Part shown: piece after piece, positions 23,634 through 36,173 of the stretch
Layout: every line of letters starts with the position of its first letter
How positions within the stretch are numbered: position 1 is the stretch's first letter
Source: Rotaria sp. Silwood1
Taxonomy: Eukaryota > Rotifera > Eurotatoria > Philodinida > Philodinidae
NCBI GenBank assembly: GCA_905250075.1
Contig: CAJNOP010000191.1
Location: 81,090-145,089 of the forward strand
DNA: 64,000 nucleotides
Direction of reading: 5' to 3'
Made by a program: the position numbers and the translations under genes
The notes under the pieces: generated by a model
Database searches by the model: none
What the model was told of the DNA's origin: nothing
What the model saw: only the letters and a program-made list of their open reading frames with translations

Positions 23634-24969
23634 CTATTTGGCTGCATTGTGAGCAGCTTTGTGAGCTGCCCAAGCCTTGTAATACGTATCAATTTCTTCA
23701 ACAAAGCCCACATGTCTTGGTCGCCAGCCTAACTCGTTCATAGCTTTGGCTGGATTGATGATTCTATGTCAACGAAAATAAATAATATTTAGTCATACAA
23801 TTGAGAAAAACTTACGAATCCGTATCCCATCGTGATGGCACATTCCCATCGGCTTCTTTGTACTCAATTTTCTCTTTTCGTCCCTGAGCTTTAGCCATTG
23901 CTGTTCGTAATTCTTCGTAGGTCGGATTGTCATTCGGAGCGGCAATATTGTAAACTAGAAACGAAACTCAAGATTTGGTCTTATTTTATTCTTTCTAACA
24001 GATGTCTTACGCTGTCCATCGACAACACTACGTGGAGCTCGTATTACAGCTACATAGCCTTCAGCCAGATCATCGATGTGGACCCAGCTCCAACGCATAT
24101 CTCTTCTTCCTTGAATAACTAGAGGCTCCGAATAGAATAGATCGGCTATAAAACCACCTTGGCCACCGTAGACGAAGCCAGGTCGTATGACTGTAGTCTT
24201 GAGTGAGGCACAAGAACTTGCCAAGACTTGATTTTCGTAGTCTTCTCGTTCCTTCATATTCTCCACATCGGCTGAAGAGACACTGGTGTGATTCGTTACC
24301 GATTGAGGTCGGGGCTTGATTGTTTCATCGACCGGACGACGACCCGTTTGAGATGTGTCACCGTCTAGACAAAGCATAATTTAACTAACTCAATACTGTA
24401 CTCAAAGTGAAGAATAATCAGGTTATTGAGAGACAAGTTATGCATTAATAGGCATATTCAAAACGACTCTATAGACCTAGTTCATTTTTCCGATAAAAAA
24501 AAGGGCAGATTTGATCTTACTCAAACATATGTCCTTCAGATTATTGTTTCTTAACTCTATGATAACTGCCTATCCAGTGAAAGCTCGCACATATATTGGA
24601 AAGCATTATAATCTTACAAGTCATAATGCCTGATGTAAAGATGAAAAGTGGAGCATAATGTACTAGTTTTCCATTTTCAGTTCGGTCACGTCCAGCGTGA
24701 AGAGCAGCTTCCAAAAGTATAGGTGACAGTTTTGGGTTGAATCCAACAGCATCAATAATAATTGAACATGAGGCAAGAATATTAGCAACTGGTTGAACAT
24801 CGTCAAATGATGAGGCTACAATAGGTTCAATCTCGTGTTGAATCAACGTAGCACAATGTTTCTCATTGCGAATCATTCCATAGACTTGATAGCCAGCACG
24901 GCGCATGGCCAGAGCTACACCAAGGCCAATATAACCACTGGCACCAAAGATAAGTACTGAGGATGACAT
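23634..24969 (-). CDS. NAD(P)-dependent epimerase/dehydratase-like protein (extended SDR fold)
   Basis: Four exons join cleanly: 24969-24618, 24364-24011, 23954-23816 and 23763-23634, with donors T^GTAAGA, C^GTAAGA and C^GTAAGT and acceptors ending TAG. The result is 324 residues. The N-terminal Rossmann motif is GASGYIG (9-15). The first junction rebuilds TSGIMTYGDT, the usual strand-end block of this family, which confirms the splice. RPGFVYGGQGG and WSWVHIDDLAEGYV follow in exon 2, then YNIAAPND in exon 3 and LGWRPRHVGFVEEID in exon 4, all standard positions of NAD-dependent epimerase-like proteins. The catalytic YxxxK is not clear (DYENQV at the expected place), so it may be an atypical SDR acting as a reductase or binding protein. 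The first two introns differ in size (253 bp, then 56 and 52 bp). Substrate is unknown; likely cytosolic. Confidence 0.9.
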
Positions 24970-24989
24970 TTTTTCAAAAGTAAATCTAA

Positions 24990-27900
24990 AAACCAAAAAA
25001 AAATATTTGCCTCATGTCTTTCCTTAATTAGCATTTCCTGTTTTCTAAGAAACAAAATACTTATTTTATTGAAATAGGCTATCTATCTAGCAGATAAAAA
25101 CAACAAGAAACACGATCCACACTGAAAGAACAACGTACAATTTTGAAGCCAAAGTAAAATAATATAAAAAAATGCATTGAAAACAGCAATTACAACTTTC
25201 ATTTATTCTTGTTTTGCAAAAACATCTAATATTTTTTTCATACGTACTAAACTACTCTATTTAAAAATGTAGCTCATAGATACTATATTGGAGTACAGTG
25301 GCAAATATAAAAATATACTACTCGTCCAGTAGAATTCATGAACAAGAACTTCATATTTACTCTTTTGTACCAATAAACATGCAGCATCACAATGTTCATT
25401 TTGCAAAACAGAAATTCATACGTCAAATGGCAGATATTTTCCAATGAAGCAGCACGTCGATATTTTGCAGTGATATACACATTCTAGACTAACTTCTTTC
25501 GCACACTACTGTTTGTCACATAAAATGCATGCCTTATCATAGTGGAGAAATTCAGATATTTTTATATTTCTCTCTTTTTTTGCAGCGTCATGATGACACC
25601 AGCGGTATATTGTGAGAGTAAGCAAAAAAACATTACTTTTCGTTTTTTCTTCATGACTGCAAAAAGACATGACAGTGCAATATTATCAAACATTCGTCAC
25701 GGTCAACATTTTTTTTCTAGCGTCCTGTATAAACAATCTAGAAGTATTGCCAGTTTCGTTATAAAAAAAAGGAAGTAGATCATGAAGTTTACAGTAGAAT
25801 GTCAAGTATATTTTAACAACCATTTAAAAGACATGCATTGCAACGTTTTGAGAAACTACATGAATATTTCCTGCTTTGGATTCCACTCCGCTGTTAGCAT
25901 CTTGATAGACGAAGCAATCTGATAATAAATTATATTGATACTTGGTACAGAACTATTGATTTAGATAGTTTTTTTTACAATTCGACTATTCTGATGTTGT
26001 TATCAGAATAGATGTATCATGAGTAAAAAACTATGTAAGAGAAAAAGAACGCAAAAGAAATGAATCATCTACGAGTTTCTTCAATCAGAAAACTGTCGAA
26101 TACTTCTAACGTGGGTCGAGTTACTACCATGAGTGCTCATAATATCAACTATCGCTTTCTCATAGTGTTCATTGACCATCAATTGATTTTTAAATTTCGT
26201 TTATTGCAATTCAACCATTCTGGATAGACAAGTAGTTATATAAACAAAACTGTTCATTTGATGTTGATTGTCTATTAAGAATTGATAATAACTCTCGTAC
26301 AAAAATTTGATAATATTTTGTGTTTTAGGTAAAATTTCCCGTTACCTTTCACTTATTTTATGCTCTGTATTCATTTCGTAGATTTTGTAATTATACTGAC
26401 GGTTTTCTTCATTTTCTTGTGGCTTACGTTAGTTAGTAGATTAATTGCTTGAAATAAAAGATGAACATCTGATAATTTGTTTCATTGTAGATCAGAACAC
26501 GGTTCACAAAACCTACTAATTGCAAGAGACTATCGAAAAAAATAAGTGATGCTATCAGAATGTTGAATCAGATGGAGAATGTAGTTTCTATCTCCAGGAT
26601 CGGATGTACTGTATGCGTCTTTTTGTCAGAAACGAGCATGAATCTTTTAATAGTCTTGTATTCCTTCACAGTGATTGATTTGCGTTTCGACCGCAAATTG
26701 CGCTGTAGAATTTGTTCGAACCTATGTCTCACGACATACTCGTATTTATTTTATACGGATGTCTGCAATGATCATCTCCGTTGAACATTAGTATTCTAGG
26801 TAGATCATTTATCACTCGACCATCATCTCTATACAATTTTTGAAATTATATCGAAAATATACAACTGCTCAAAAAAGTGAAAAACGTTCGACGAAAATGG
26901 ATTCATTAGGACAATGTTCCAAACTACGGGAAACATTCTTAAAAGAAACGGATACAACAGTTTTCCGCAATACTGTCTTGTTTGAGAAACAGATTAAAGT
27001 AAGCAAACTTATATGAAGTAGCCAAGCGTCGAACACAATGATGCTCAAAATCGAAGGGATGGAGACTGGTAACTGCTTCAACTACCTGGCTCAGCAAAAA
27101 GTATAGCAAGTAACATGAAGAATGCACAGGTCACAAAAGGCAGAGCACCATATATCAAGAATTTCACAGCAGTTTTAGTACTTAGTTTGTTCCAGTGAGC
27201 AACATTTAGCTTGCGTGTATCATACCAACATGAATATCTAGTATTTATCTTAAAAAAAGCAGCTGATAATTCACAAATGTTATCAATAAAGAACAGCTCT
27301 AGTGTTTCTTCTTCAAGCACTCTCTAGTGATAAAGAATATTTAAAAATCAGTTTTACTATTTCGGAGGTATGTCAATCCTTTTTTGTTTGAAAGAATTAT
27401 GTTTAGAAGTATAGAATGTTTATTGCACTATTGAAAGTTGATTCACTATGAATCGAAAGCAACATGTTCATCGTAAAATTATTCACCAGTCCAACAGAGA
27501 ATTCAAACCCTACTAGTTCAATTTGTACGAATGGTCTTTACAAGTATGGTATTTCTCCTCGGATATGACGCAAAGATATCCCAAGCTTCTCTTGTTTTTT
27601 AGAACTGAATTGAAAAAAACGATACCGAAACTAAACTGTTTTGTTGAAATCCATCACATCTAAATAATAGAACAGAAGGTCTACTTTCATCTCTAAGATT
27701 ACTAAGACAACACAATTACTCTCTTTATAATTCGCTTTTCCCTAGACTCCAGTGGACAGCCATATCCACTCACCATAAAAAAAAGTATTTAACAGTGATA
27801 GCAAATAGACAAGCATAAAGCGTTAGAAATTAGAGATTTGGATGTCGATAGTGTTTGTCGACTATGTCGAGCAATAATTAAAGCACTGAAAAAAATCAAT

Positions 27901-28770
27901 TGAAAACACATAAAGAGTATCCCATAGTAAGTGAGGATAAATTTTTAATATTTTTCACACTTTTCTTGAAGTAAAGAACTAAAATTTTTATTACATATCT
28001 ATGCCTAATCAAGATCTTTAATTTATGAAAGTGTTAGCTCTGAGCCTTTAAATAGTGATGTAATACATCAACAAGATTGCAATACATAAAGTTTCGTACA
28101 ACAGTATCGGGATTGTCTACATATTGAAAATAGTACAAAGATCGAGTGCAAAACTTTAAATATTTTAATCTTGTATATGTTTTTCACCACTAATTATAGC
28201 TATAGAATTGATACTTGTAGAAATAAAACATCTTGATTAGATATATATGTAAATTACAAAAAAAATTCAGTTCTCTACGTTAAGAAAAATATGAAAAGTA
28301 TCTTTAATACTTTATTCTCATTTAGTACAAGGCATTCTGTATCAGAATTTAGTGGCATCGTGCGATGTGAAGTATATGAAAGAAATCGATTACGGATCAC
28401 TTAGCGTCATTTTGTGAAAGACGTTGATTCTTATATTACAGAACAAGTATCCTTCATGGGAAGGATTTTTTTCTTTTCAACCATTCTCTACGGCGATTTT
28501 ATTCTTTCTGATACTATGAATCGACGATCAAACTTGATCAATATTCATGAGTCAATATAAATGCAAGAATAAAATACACAGAACAACATCAACACTAAAC
28601 TGATCGGTAGAGAAACGATTGTATTGAATGTTTTTTCAAAAATCGTAAGTGCTTGTCTTTCTTGTCATGAATAGAATCAATCAACGAAGAATGATATCCA
28701 TTAGAATTCGAATGTCTAAGTTTAGAGCAGAATCTTTCAGGAGAAAGTTTTTAGTGTCGTGAATCCCGCA
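24990..28770. other. gene-free stretch
   Basis: Only short frames. The minus-strand frames at 26869-27320 overlap in different phases and have some coding flavour (a hydrophobic stretch near GALPFVTCAFFMLLAI) but no recognisable family, start or splice pattern. A 9-bp local hairpin (CTATTCTGA...TCAGAATAG) lies at about 25984-26011. Confidence 0.4.
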
Positions 28771-28778
28771 CATCTTCT

Positions 28779-29965
28779 AGTGATGTGCTGTGTTGGTGTA
28801 AACATTGAAATACTGACAGATCAGTGACAATGATACCATCACTCACGCAAATTTACTGACATCAGTTCTTTAGTGAAACACTGACTAATTGACTATGTCA
28901 AAGTATTCATCTTTTACACTTTGATTGCCAATGATCAATGGAAAAATGGAATGAGCAGATCTATCTATCCCGAAAGTATCGTGAATTTGGGCAATCTAAA
29001 ATTTTAGATAATGAAAACGCCTTCAAATAAATATATCATGCTATTGTCCGTCTTAATAAATAAGTGCCGTCTTATATCTAGATTCTCTCATTTATAAACT
29101 TCACTTAACTTCGTTCTCCCCCTCCTCCATAATAGAGGTCTATTGTGAAACACAATCTAAAAGAAATGTTGAAATATATAGGGTATAAATTTGGACTCAG
29201 TCCCCCATAGACCATGACAGATGTTTTAATTAATTAACTAGTTAGCTAATTACATTCTAATTAATTAATTAGTCATCACAGATCATAACAGACAGGCTTC
29301 AAGGTACTATGGGAAATCATGTAAAACTAACGTCTTATTGGAGTACATGCGGAGAATTGTCTTGTTGAAGTTCTATACTGTAAAATGAGCGATGATGAAG
29401 AAATAAGCACCAACATAGAGAAGAAAAGATGAGTTTTCGAGAATTAGTAACAATAGGTACATCGTGTTTCACATATTAATCCTGCAGGAATTGCGCTAAC
29501 ATTTTTTTCACAGAAGAGGACTATTTTTGAGACTTTTAACAATTGAACGTGATTTAAGCGCCGAGAGGGAGTTAAATGGAGTTTATGAATGAGAGAGATC
29601 TAGATATAAAACGGCACTTATTTATTAAGACAGACAGTAGCATAATACATTTATCTGAAGCCGTTTTCATAATTTAAAATTTTAGATTGCCCAAATTCAC
29701 GATACTTTCGGGATAGATGGATCTACTCATTCCATTTTTCCATTGATAATTGGCAATCAAAGTGTAAAAGATGAATACTTTGACATAGTCAATTAGTAAG
29801 TGTTTCACTGAAGACCTAATGTCAGCAAATTCGCGTGAATTATGGTATCAGTGTCATTGACTGTGTCAGTGCTCCTGTGAGCAGTGACACTGATGTCATC
29901 GGAGTTTATTGAGCATCAGCGTCGGTGACGTCGGTAACCAGTAAACTCAAACTGTGCATCTCTAG
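28779..29965. mobile_element. large foldback element (~1.2 kb), family uncertain
   Basis: Arms at about 28823-29110 and 29570-29862 are inverted copies with roughly 85-90% identity by eye (for example TGACTATGTCAAAGTATTCA on one strand matches its complement in the other arm). Weaker pairing reaches outwards to TAGTGATGTGCTGTG on the left and TAGAGATGCACAGTTTG on the right strand. The outer ends contain repeated ACTGAC words. The 460-bp centre holds a TTAATTAA-type palindrome at 29228-29272. No target duplication was found, so superfamily is open; the TAGAGATGCAC-like end recalls hAT. Confidence 0.6.
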
Positions 29966-29969
29966 ATAC

Positions 29970-30885
29970 GTAACAAACTATTTAATCATAAATAGTCATG
30001 GGAGAAGAAAAAAAGAAGACAAGATAAAACAAGCGAAAGATAATCGATGATAAAAAGGAGCCAGAAAGAAACGATAATATATCTATACACGCAGGAAGTG
30101 TCATAATAGATATGAATACATTTCATCTGTACCCAGCGACCCCACACTCACTCAATGTTTGTTGCAGAACATGAAACAAAAGAGAAGTAGTGTTTCTTTT
30201 TCTGTTCGTTCACTGCATCAGTTTATGCAAAGTAATATTTATCCAATGCATAGCTTTGCAAATGGCAACTTGAAGTGCTCCACGTGCATGTAAGCTCACA
30301 TTGCCTTAAAGTTGATTTTTCGAAACACTCTGCAAGTGAAATAGCAAAAAAAAATTCAATTGTATTGAAACTGTCAAATTTTTATGTGAGTAACAGCAGC
30401 TTCAAAAAATAATCTTTTCTTATGTTTTTGCAGTTGAATAGACTGATATTTGTAGCATATATACTCGAGATCTAAATCTATTCTTCACTACAACTTTAGC
30501 GCTCTACCTCTTAAAGGCAATGAGATGCAAGTAATGTAAAATTAATAGAATTTTTTTAATTCATTTTTACAAACAGCACGAATAACTCTGACTATAAGAG
30601 ACAGAAAACTAAAATTCTAATGCATAATAGATGTAGATGTCTGATATATATACTGCAATACTTCAAGAGGATCAGAACTTAATACACATCCTTTATTGTA
30701 GATTTTCTTCTGTATTTTTCAGCTTCAATACAGATGACTGTAACAATTACTCATGATGATCGATGTTATACGACCCTTGTAGTTTGAAAACTATGACGGA
30801 TGATAATGTTTTCTTGCTATCCTAACCTATCTGAATTATTAAAACAAAATACACTGATAGCACTCGAAAGTGCTCATATAGAAAA
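29970..30885. other. intergenic stretch upstream of the glycosyltransferase
   Basis: No open frame of note. It presumably includes the promoter of the gene at 30886. No element was recognised. Confidence 0.4.
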
Positions 30886-32139
30886 ATGAAAAATATTTGC
30901 AAAAGAAAATCTATATTTTGTGGATTATGGATTGGAATAATTGGTGGGCTTATATGTTTTTGGATGAATCCCCATTCTCCCATGGTTCAATATTCAGATG
31001 ATAATGAATTGCCAGAAAAGATGCCAATAGTTCATGATGCTTCACTAAATTTTCTGTGGAATGATACGATTGAACTGGTTTATACTAGTGCACCTGGACC
31101 ACCTGGATTCATGTGGCTTTTTGGTCAAGGAATTGTGGGTCCTACTAAACATATGTTCTGTTTACTTGGTCATCGGAGAACTTGGATGAAAGAGGCGAAA
31201 AAATCGTTTATTTTCAATGATTATATAGCGTTCCTTTGCTCTCTTCCTGAAGGACTGCGGTTTGGAGACAAACTAACTATAATAAACGGGAAAAAAATTG
31301 TTGATTCAGTTGCCCGGTACGTTCCACAGCATCACCAAATAATTAAAAAGCCGCGGTATTTCCTATGCTTCGTTACAACTATTAGAAATATGGCGTATTT
31401 GGTGAATGAATGGCTTGAATATCATCGTCGCGTCGGTTTTGATCACCTGATAATTTATGACAACAATTCAACAGATGGTCTCAGAACATTGTTTGCAAAT
31501 AGAACTGATCTTGAAATTATTTCATGGCCATGGAGACGATCTCAGCATCAAGCATATACGCATGCTGTGTTATTCACAAGAGATCGGTGTGTTTGGACTC
31601 TATTCTCTGATCTTGACGTTTTTATATATCCACGATCGTCAAATTCAGTTCAAAAAGTCATACAAAACCAAGCAAGGTCAAATATTGCTCAGATTACTTT
31701 TAAGCTACTTAGAATGTCTCATGAAAATCTTGTCGAATGTCCGAATGCTTCAGTTACAGAAACTTATATTCATCGAAAACCATTTTCGAATGCTTGGGAT
31801 AAAAGTCCATCATCAGCTGTTATTGCCTCACAAGCCGTACCGTTGCATCGAATACACCATGCTCAACTGTTGAAATCTTACAAGTCCATCATATTGTCAT
31901 CACATGTTGCCTATGGTGTCCATTATAGTGATCGTTGTTGGAAACAATACTTTCTTCAGAAAGTCATTGGTCGAACTGGTATCAAAGATTGGAATATACC
32001 CAAAAACATTAGTATATTCAGTCCAAGTGAAGGCTGGCGGAAACTATCAAACGGAGCAACGATAAAAGATACAACATTTCGAGACTTCAAACGTAAGATC
32101 ATGCAAATGCCTATTCCAAAGCCTAACATATTTCGATGA
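30886..32139 (+). CDS. family-92 glycosyltransferase (DUF23), type II membrane protein
   Basis: GT92 enzymes (for example the nematode GALT-1 beta-1,4-galactosyltransferase) add galactose to glycans in the Golgi. This 417-residue single-exon frame has a short basic N-terminus and one membrane anchor (about 11-27), then a stem. The catalytic domain starts at RYFLCFVTTIRNMAYLVNEW (157-176), continues with YHRRVGFDHLIIYDNNSTDG (179-198) and has the metal-binding DxD as SDLDVFIYP (241-249). HYSDRCWKQYF near residue 345-360 fits the C-terminal His-containing block. Length and order match the family. The ATG at 30886 directly precedes the anchor. Donor and acceptor specificity cannot be read from sequence. 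GT92 genes are common in animals, so this may be native. Confidence 0.87.
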   Translation: MKNICKRKSIFCGLWIGIIGGLICFWMNPHSPMVQYSDDNELPEKMPIVHDASLNFLWNDTIELVYTSAPGPPGFMWLFGQGIVGPTKHMFCLLGHRRTWMKEAKKSFIFNDYIAFLCSLPEGLRFGDKLTIINGKKIVDSVARYVPQHHQIIKKPRYFLCFVTTIRNMAYLVNEWLEYHRRVGFDHLIIYDNNSTDGLRTLFANRTDLEIISWPWRRSQHQAYTHAVLFTRDRCVWTLFSDLDVFIYPRSSNSVQKVIQNQARSNIAQITFKLLRMSHENLVECPNASVTETYIHRKPFSNAWDKSPSSAVIASQAVPLHRIHHAQLLKSYKSIILSSHVAYGVHYSDRCWKQYFLQKVIGRTGIKDWNIPKNISIFSPSEGWRKLSNGATIKDTTFRDFKRKIMQMPIPKPNIFR

Positions 32140-33190
32140 TTAATACTACAAAGTATTCTGTACATTTAAACTGCGAGAAATTAGTACGAAAATGGAGGAC
32201 AATAATGACCGTGCACTACTATTTGGAATACAAATGTGTCAAAAGTTTATCGTACTTGTAAATTTTATTTTATTTATTATTCTATACTCGCTTTTCATCC
32301 ACCACAAAATCATGTGTGTCCCTTTGCAATAGACGAATCAAATTGTTCGCTATGATAATTCCTATTAGAGTCGTACAAGGGTGTATCCATGGGATCTCAA
32401 CCACGCTTACATCAAGTATTTCCAAATCCCATGAAAACTTCAGGGTTGTAGACCATATTGAACTATTAAAACCACCAAAATGCGTTTTTTTAATTCCATT
32501 ATTATAATAGACAGGAATTTTTCAAATTGAACGCATCTAGTACTAACTATTATATGTATTCTGATAACTCCTGGTCTTGACTGCATTTTGACTATAAAAT
32601 GTTGTTTTTTCGTAAACATTTTGACAATATTATCCTTGCATGTATATAATGCACTAACTGAATTATAGTACACATTCTTGTACTAAAAAAAATGTTTGTA
32701 GAAATTGAATTCATGAGCATAGACAAATATAGAGTTTTGTAAAGAATCGTTTTCTCTACAAGATGCACGAGATCCGAACTCTCGTTTTTTTTTATCTGAC
32801 AGAATGCGAAACGAATAAAGATGCAAAACCCACGTGTTTCAATATTAGAAAAGAAAACATGTCGGTTTTAGCAGTATATGTACTCTTTATTCTGCTTTCT
32901 ATAAATTTATGTTTGTTGGATACAATATTTTAATTGCAATTTGATATAACTTAGACAAAATGTGGAAGTATCTTATGACTTGCTAATGATGGGATATTCA
33001 TATCAGTTCGGATCGTATAATTTATATCACATTCTTTTTTCACTTTTTCACTTTTGTTATTTAACAGCCGTGCTAGAGACATTTCATGTTATTTAATATT
33101 CAAGGAGAATGGTTTACGAATGGCAGTTCTCAAATAGCCTTTCGATATTGAGTTAGCTTGGTATCAAACTTTGGTTTTATTCGATAAAGT
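32140..33190. other. intergenic stretch
   Basis: It presumably includes the 3' UTR of the glycosyltransferase. Two minor frames (32316-32507 plus, 32440-32673 minus) show nothing recognisable. Confidence 0.4.
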
Positions 33191-33192
33191 TA

Positions 33193-33313
33193 TGGATGTG
33201 GGGTGTGAATGTGAGTGTGAGTCTGGAGGAGTGTATTATCCACAACCACATCAAGATCCTACACCACGCTCGCTATCCACACCCATACTCACACCCTACT
33301 CATGTGAAGACCC
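33193..33313. repeat. GT-rich/CA-rich imperfect hairpin, copy 3
   Basis: GGATGTGGGGTGTGAATGTG, then a spacer, then TATCCACACCCATACTCACA and GAAGACCCACA. This is the longest of the isolated copies. The frame at 33196-33432 arises from it and is not a gene. Confidence 0.6.
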
Positions 33314-33319
33314 ACAAAT

Positions 33320-36173
33320 ATCATGAGTATAGAACAGGTAAAAATATCGACGAAGTTAACAGAAGAGCTGATGAACAGAAAGTGAGAGAAAAAGAATTCA
33401 TGGTTAATTTTACAACGGCTGGAAACATTTGATTACACGCTGATTTTAAGAGACAATAGTGTGACAAAAGAGTTGGAAGGAAATGTCTAGTGACGTAACG
33501 ATAAAGTTTTTCTTTTGCAATGAGGTCGCCCGTAATAAAATGTTCGCGTTTCGTTTGTACTGATTATCGCTTGACAATTAAAACAATAGATCAATTTCAA
33601 TTGGTTTTCTTGATGAAAACTGAGTCACTTTTTTAACACAGAAATCATATTTTTACAATTCCTAAAAAGCCTACAATATTTTTTATACATTGTTTAATTT
33701 CAATTTATTGAAGAAGTTATCAAGTTCGATTTGGTTTCAATGTGAAAGTTAAGCCTCACTACTAGTTGCATTACAAGAGAAAAATCGGAATTTCCATACT
33801 CTACTTTAGTATGGCGTACTCTGACAGTATGTCAAAGTTATCCTCTAGAACTGTTTAGCTAGTTCAAATACTTCATCACACTTCATTGATACTCAAAATC
33901 TTGAATCACAGTGAAGTACAAAATTTTCGCTGCTACGTTCCTCGCTTGCGTCCACTTGAGATCTAACGAGTATCATTATGAGTTATTGGATGTCTTCCAG
34001 ACGTGTCTTCATTACTGATGCTACACATAACATGGAAATATATCGCTTTTCTTTACATGCTTTTCTGGTAAATCAAATTAAATAACATTTTCAATCCGAT
34101 GAAACCATGAATTCATCCTTTTTTGCGATATTTTTATCATCAAGATTACTTTGTCAGTCAACATTTCAACTTAGTTATTTAAAGTATTTTTCATTCTGAC
34201 TGATAGAAAAATGACTTGAACTGTTATTCGAATCGTTTACAACGTATTTTATTTTATCATAATCTGTCATTATTCTCATAAAAGTGGTATATCTGATAAT
34301 GCACAAGTAACAGACACTCCTATCAAAGTGCATATCACCAAGGTCTGTCTTCTCACATTTCATCAGAAGCATAAAAATGAAAAAAAAGGAACATTCTTTG
34401 TGCTGTTTCCTTCTATCTTCTACACTGTTCTTATCGTCGTGATAATATTTGCATCTAATCAAAACTACAGTGTGCATTAAACAAGAGCCGAGTACTTGTC
34501 ATTTCACAATTTATTTGCAAACCAATTATGACTTTTTAGTTGTTGTCTAACACAAAAGCAACGGTCTTTTGCGTTTTTGAATAAATAGCGAATTTATAAA
34601 TGATTCGGAAAATTATTCATGTTAGTAAAGCAATGATATCATTGTTAGGTTGAAATTTTCTTTTATAAATCTAACTAAAAGTTAGAGATAACAGTGCATT
34701 GAGCAATGAAACAAGCCAATCGTGGAATTCAGTCGACTTCAAAGAGATTGCAGTACCTGCAATCTGGTTTTATTCTTAAGTGTTGGAGATATGAACGATA
34801 TAAAAAAGTACTGATAACTTTCTTAATTGTCGCAGATTTCGAATGTTCGCTTCGATGCATCTGTTTTCAGATTATGTATCCATACTTAAATAAACGATGG
34901 AACTACTGTAGCACTCAGTTATCCGACCACATATCGGATTGACTGATGAATGATTAATACTTGGCTAAAAGTGGATATTAAAGTAATTTATATTGAGAAA
35001 CAAGAAGATAAGCTCTTGACAAAGGCAAACAAAGATAGACCATTTCTACAGAAATAATCTATGGAATTTTAGTTATAGAACTTTTATTTTATTAATCAAA
35101 CACTAAGGATCTTGAGAGTTCGCACACTACATTCCTGTTTCTGAGATTCGAACGTTGGACGCGCGAGTGCCTAATGAATTACATGAAAACAGGAAGAACT
35201 AAAAAAACAACTGCTACAAAATCACTGGTGGTCCTTATATTTTCTCACAAGTGCTTGAAAGGTATCATTCTTGGAATAAAGTTCAATGTTCTTGACTCAA
35301 TGAAGCATTTCCTAACAAAATTTTAGACTTGAACATCGCTCTCATAGTATTCTCACGATTCAATACACGCGACCGTCGATGTCAGCGATTATGGAACAGT
35401 TTTTTCACGAGTCTCAACATATTCCTGATTGAGAAATCTTATCGAATCAGAAAGGACCAATCACATAAGAAACACTTCTAGCAAATGATAATGATTGTCT
35501 CGCCGGCAGTACATACACTCCAATGGACACCAATGAAAATATGTACGAGTTCTGTTATTTATTGAAAAGAAATTTAATTGAATAATACAATGTTCCATTT
35601 ATTTTTGACGAAAAAGTGAAACATTTTTAAGTAATCTGTATCCATAAAGGTGGTCAACGAGAATATAACATTACGAACATTATAAGAAAGACCAATAGGA
35701 CTATTTCATCCATCAATACTGTCATTTTAGCGAACGAAAATTATATCATGCTACTCATAAACAAAATCGAATATCTTTCTACTGATCTGTCTGACTGTGA
35801 TTATGAGTTTGCCTGACAGAGAAGAGCATCAAGCTAGAAAAGAAGTAACATATTCAAACATTCAAATTGAATCCTCATGTTCATCAATCAAGTCCCATAC
35901 CACTTTTATGAAATTGTTTTCGAAAACTCATGTTTTCTATTCACAGTCTTACCTACTAAAAACCTTATAGTTTCAGAGAGTTTTATTCAAAAGGGAAAAA
36001 ATAGAAACAGTTTCAATTCATCGGTGCAAGCTTCCAAAATGATTATTCGATTTCAGTTTACAAAAATGTCCTTAGTGATATAAAAGATTTTCTATTCATA
36101 ATATGATAAAACATGAGAAATTGGAAAAAAATTTACATGATAACTCGTATTGTTCGTTGCACGATTCGTTACT
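33320..36173. other. gene-free stretch
   Basis: No supported gene. At 35132-35198 there is a short tRNA-like word (on the minus strand, GTTCGAATC as in a B box) between two short complementary ends (TTCCTGTTT and AAAACAGGAA), but no cloverleaf could be drawn. Frames at 34175-34477, 34706-34942 and 35877-36083 show no domain. Confidence 0.4.

Noticed and set aside
26869-27320. Overlapping minus-strand frames with a hydrophobic segment
   Set aside because: Three phases compete, no family match, no splice signals that would join them.
33196-33432. 78-codon frame rich in His and Val
   Set aside because: Produced by the GT-rich hairpin repeat.
35132-35198. Possible tRNA gene (B-box-like GTTCGAATC on the minus strand, short complementary ends)
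   Set aside because: No A box at the right distance, no acceptor stem, D stem or anticodon loop could be drawn.
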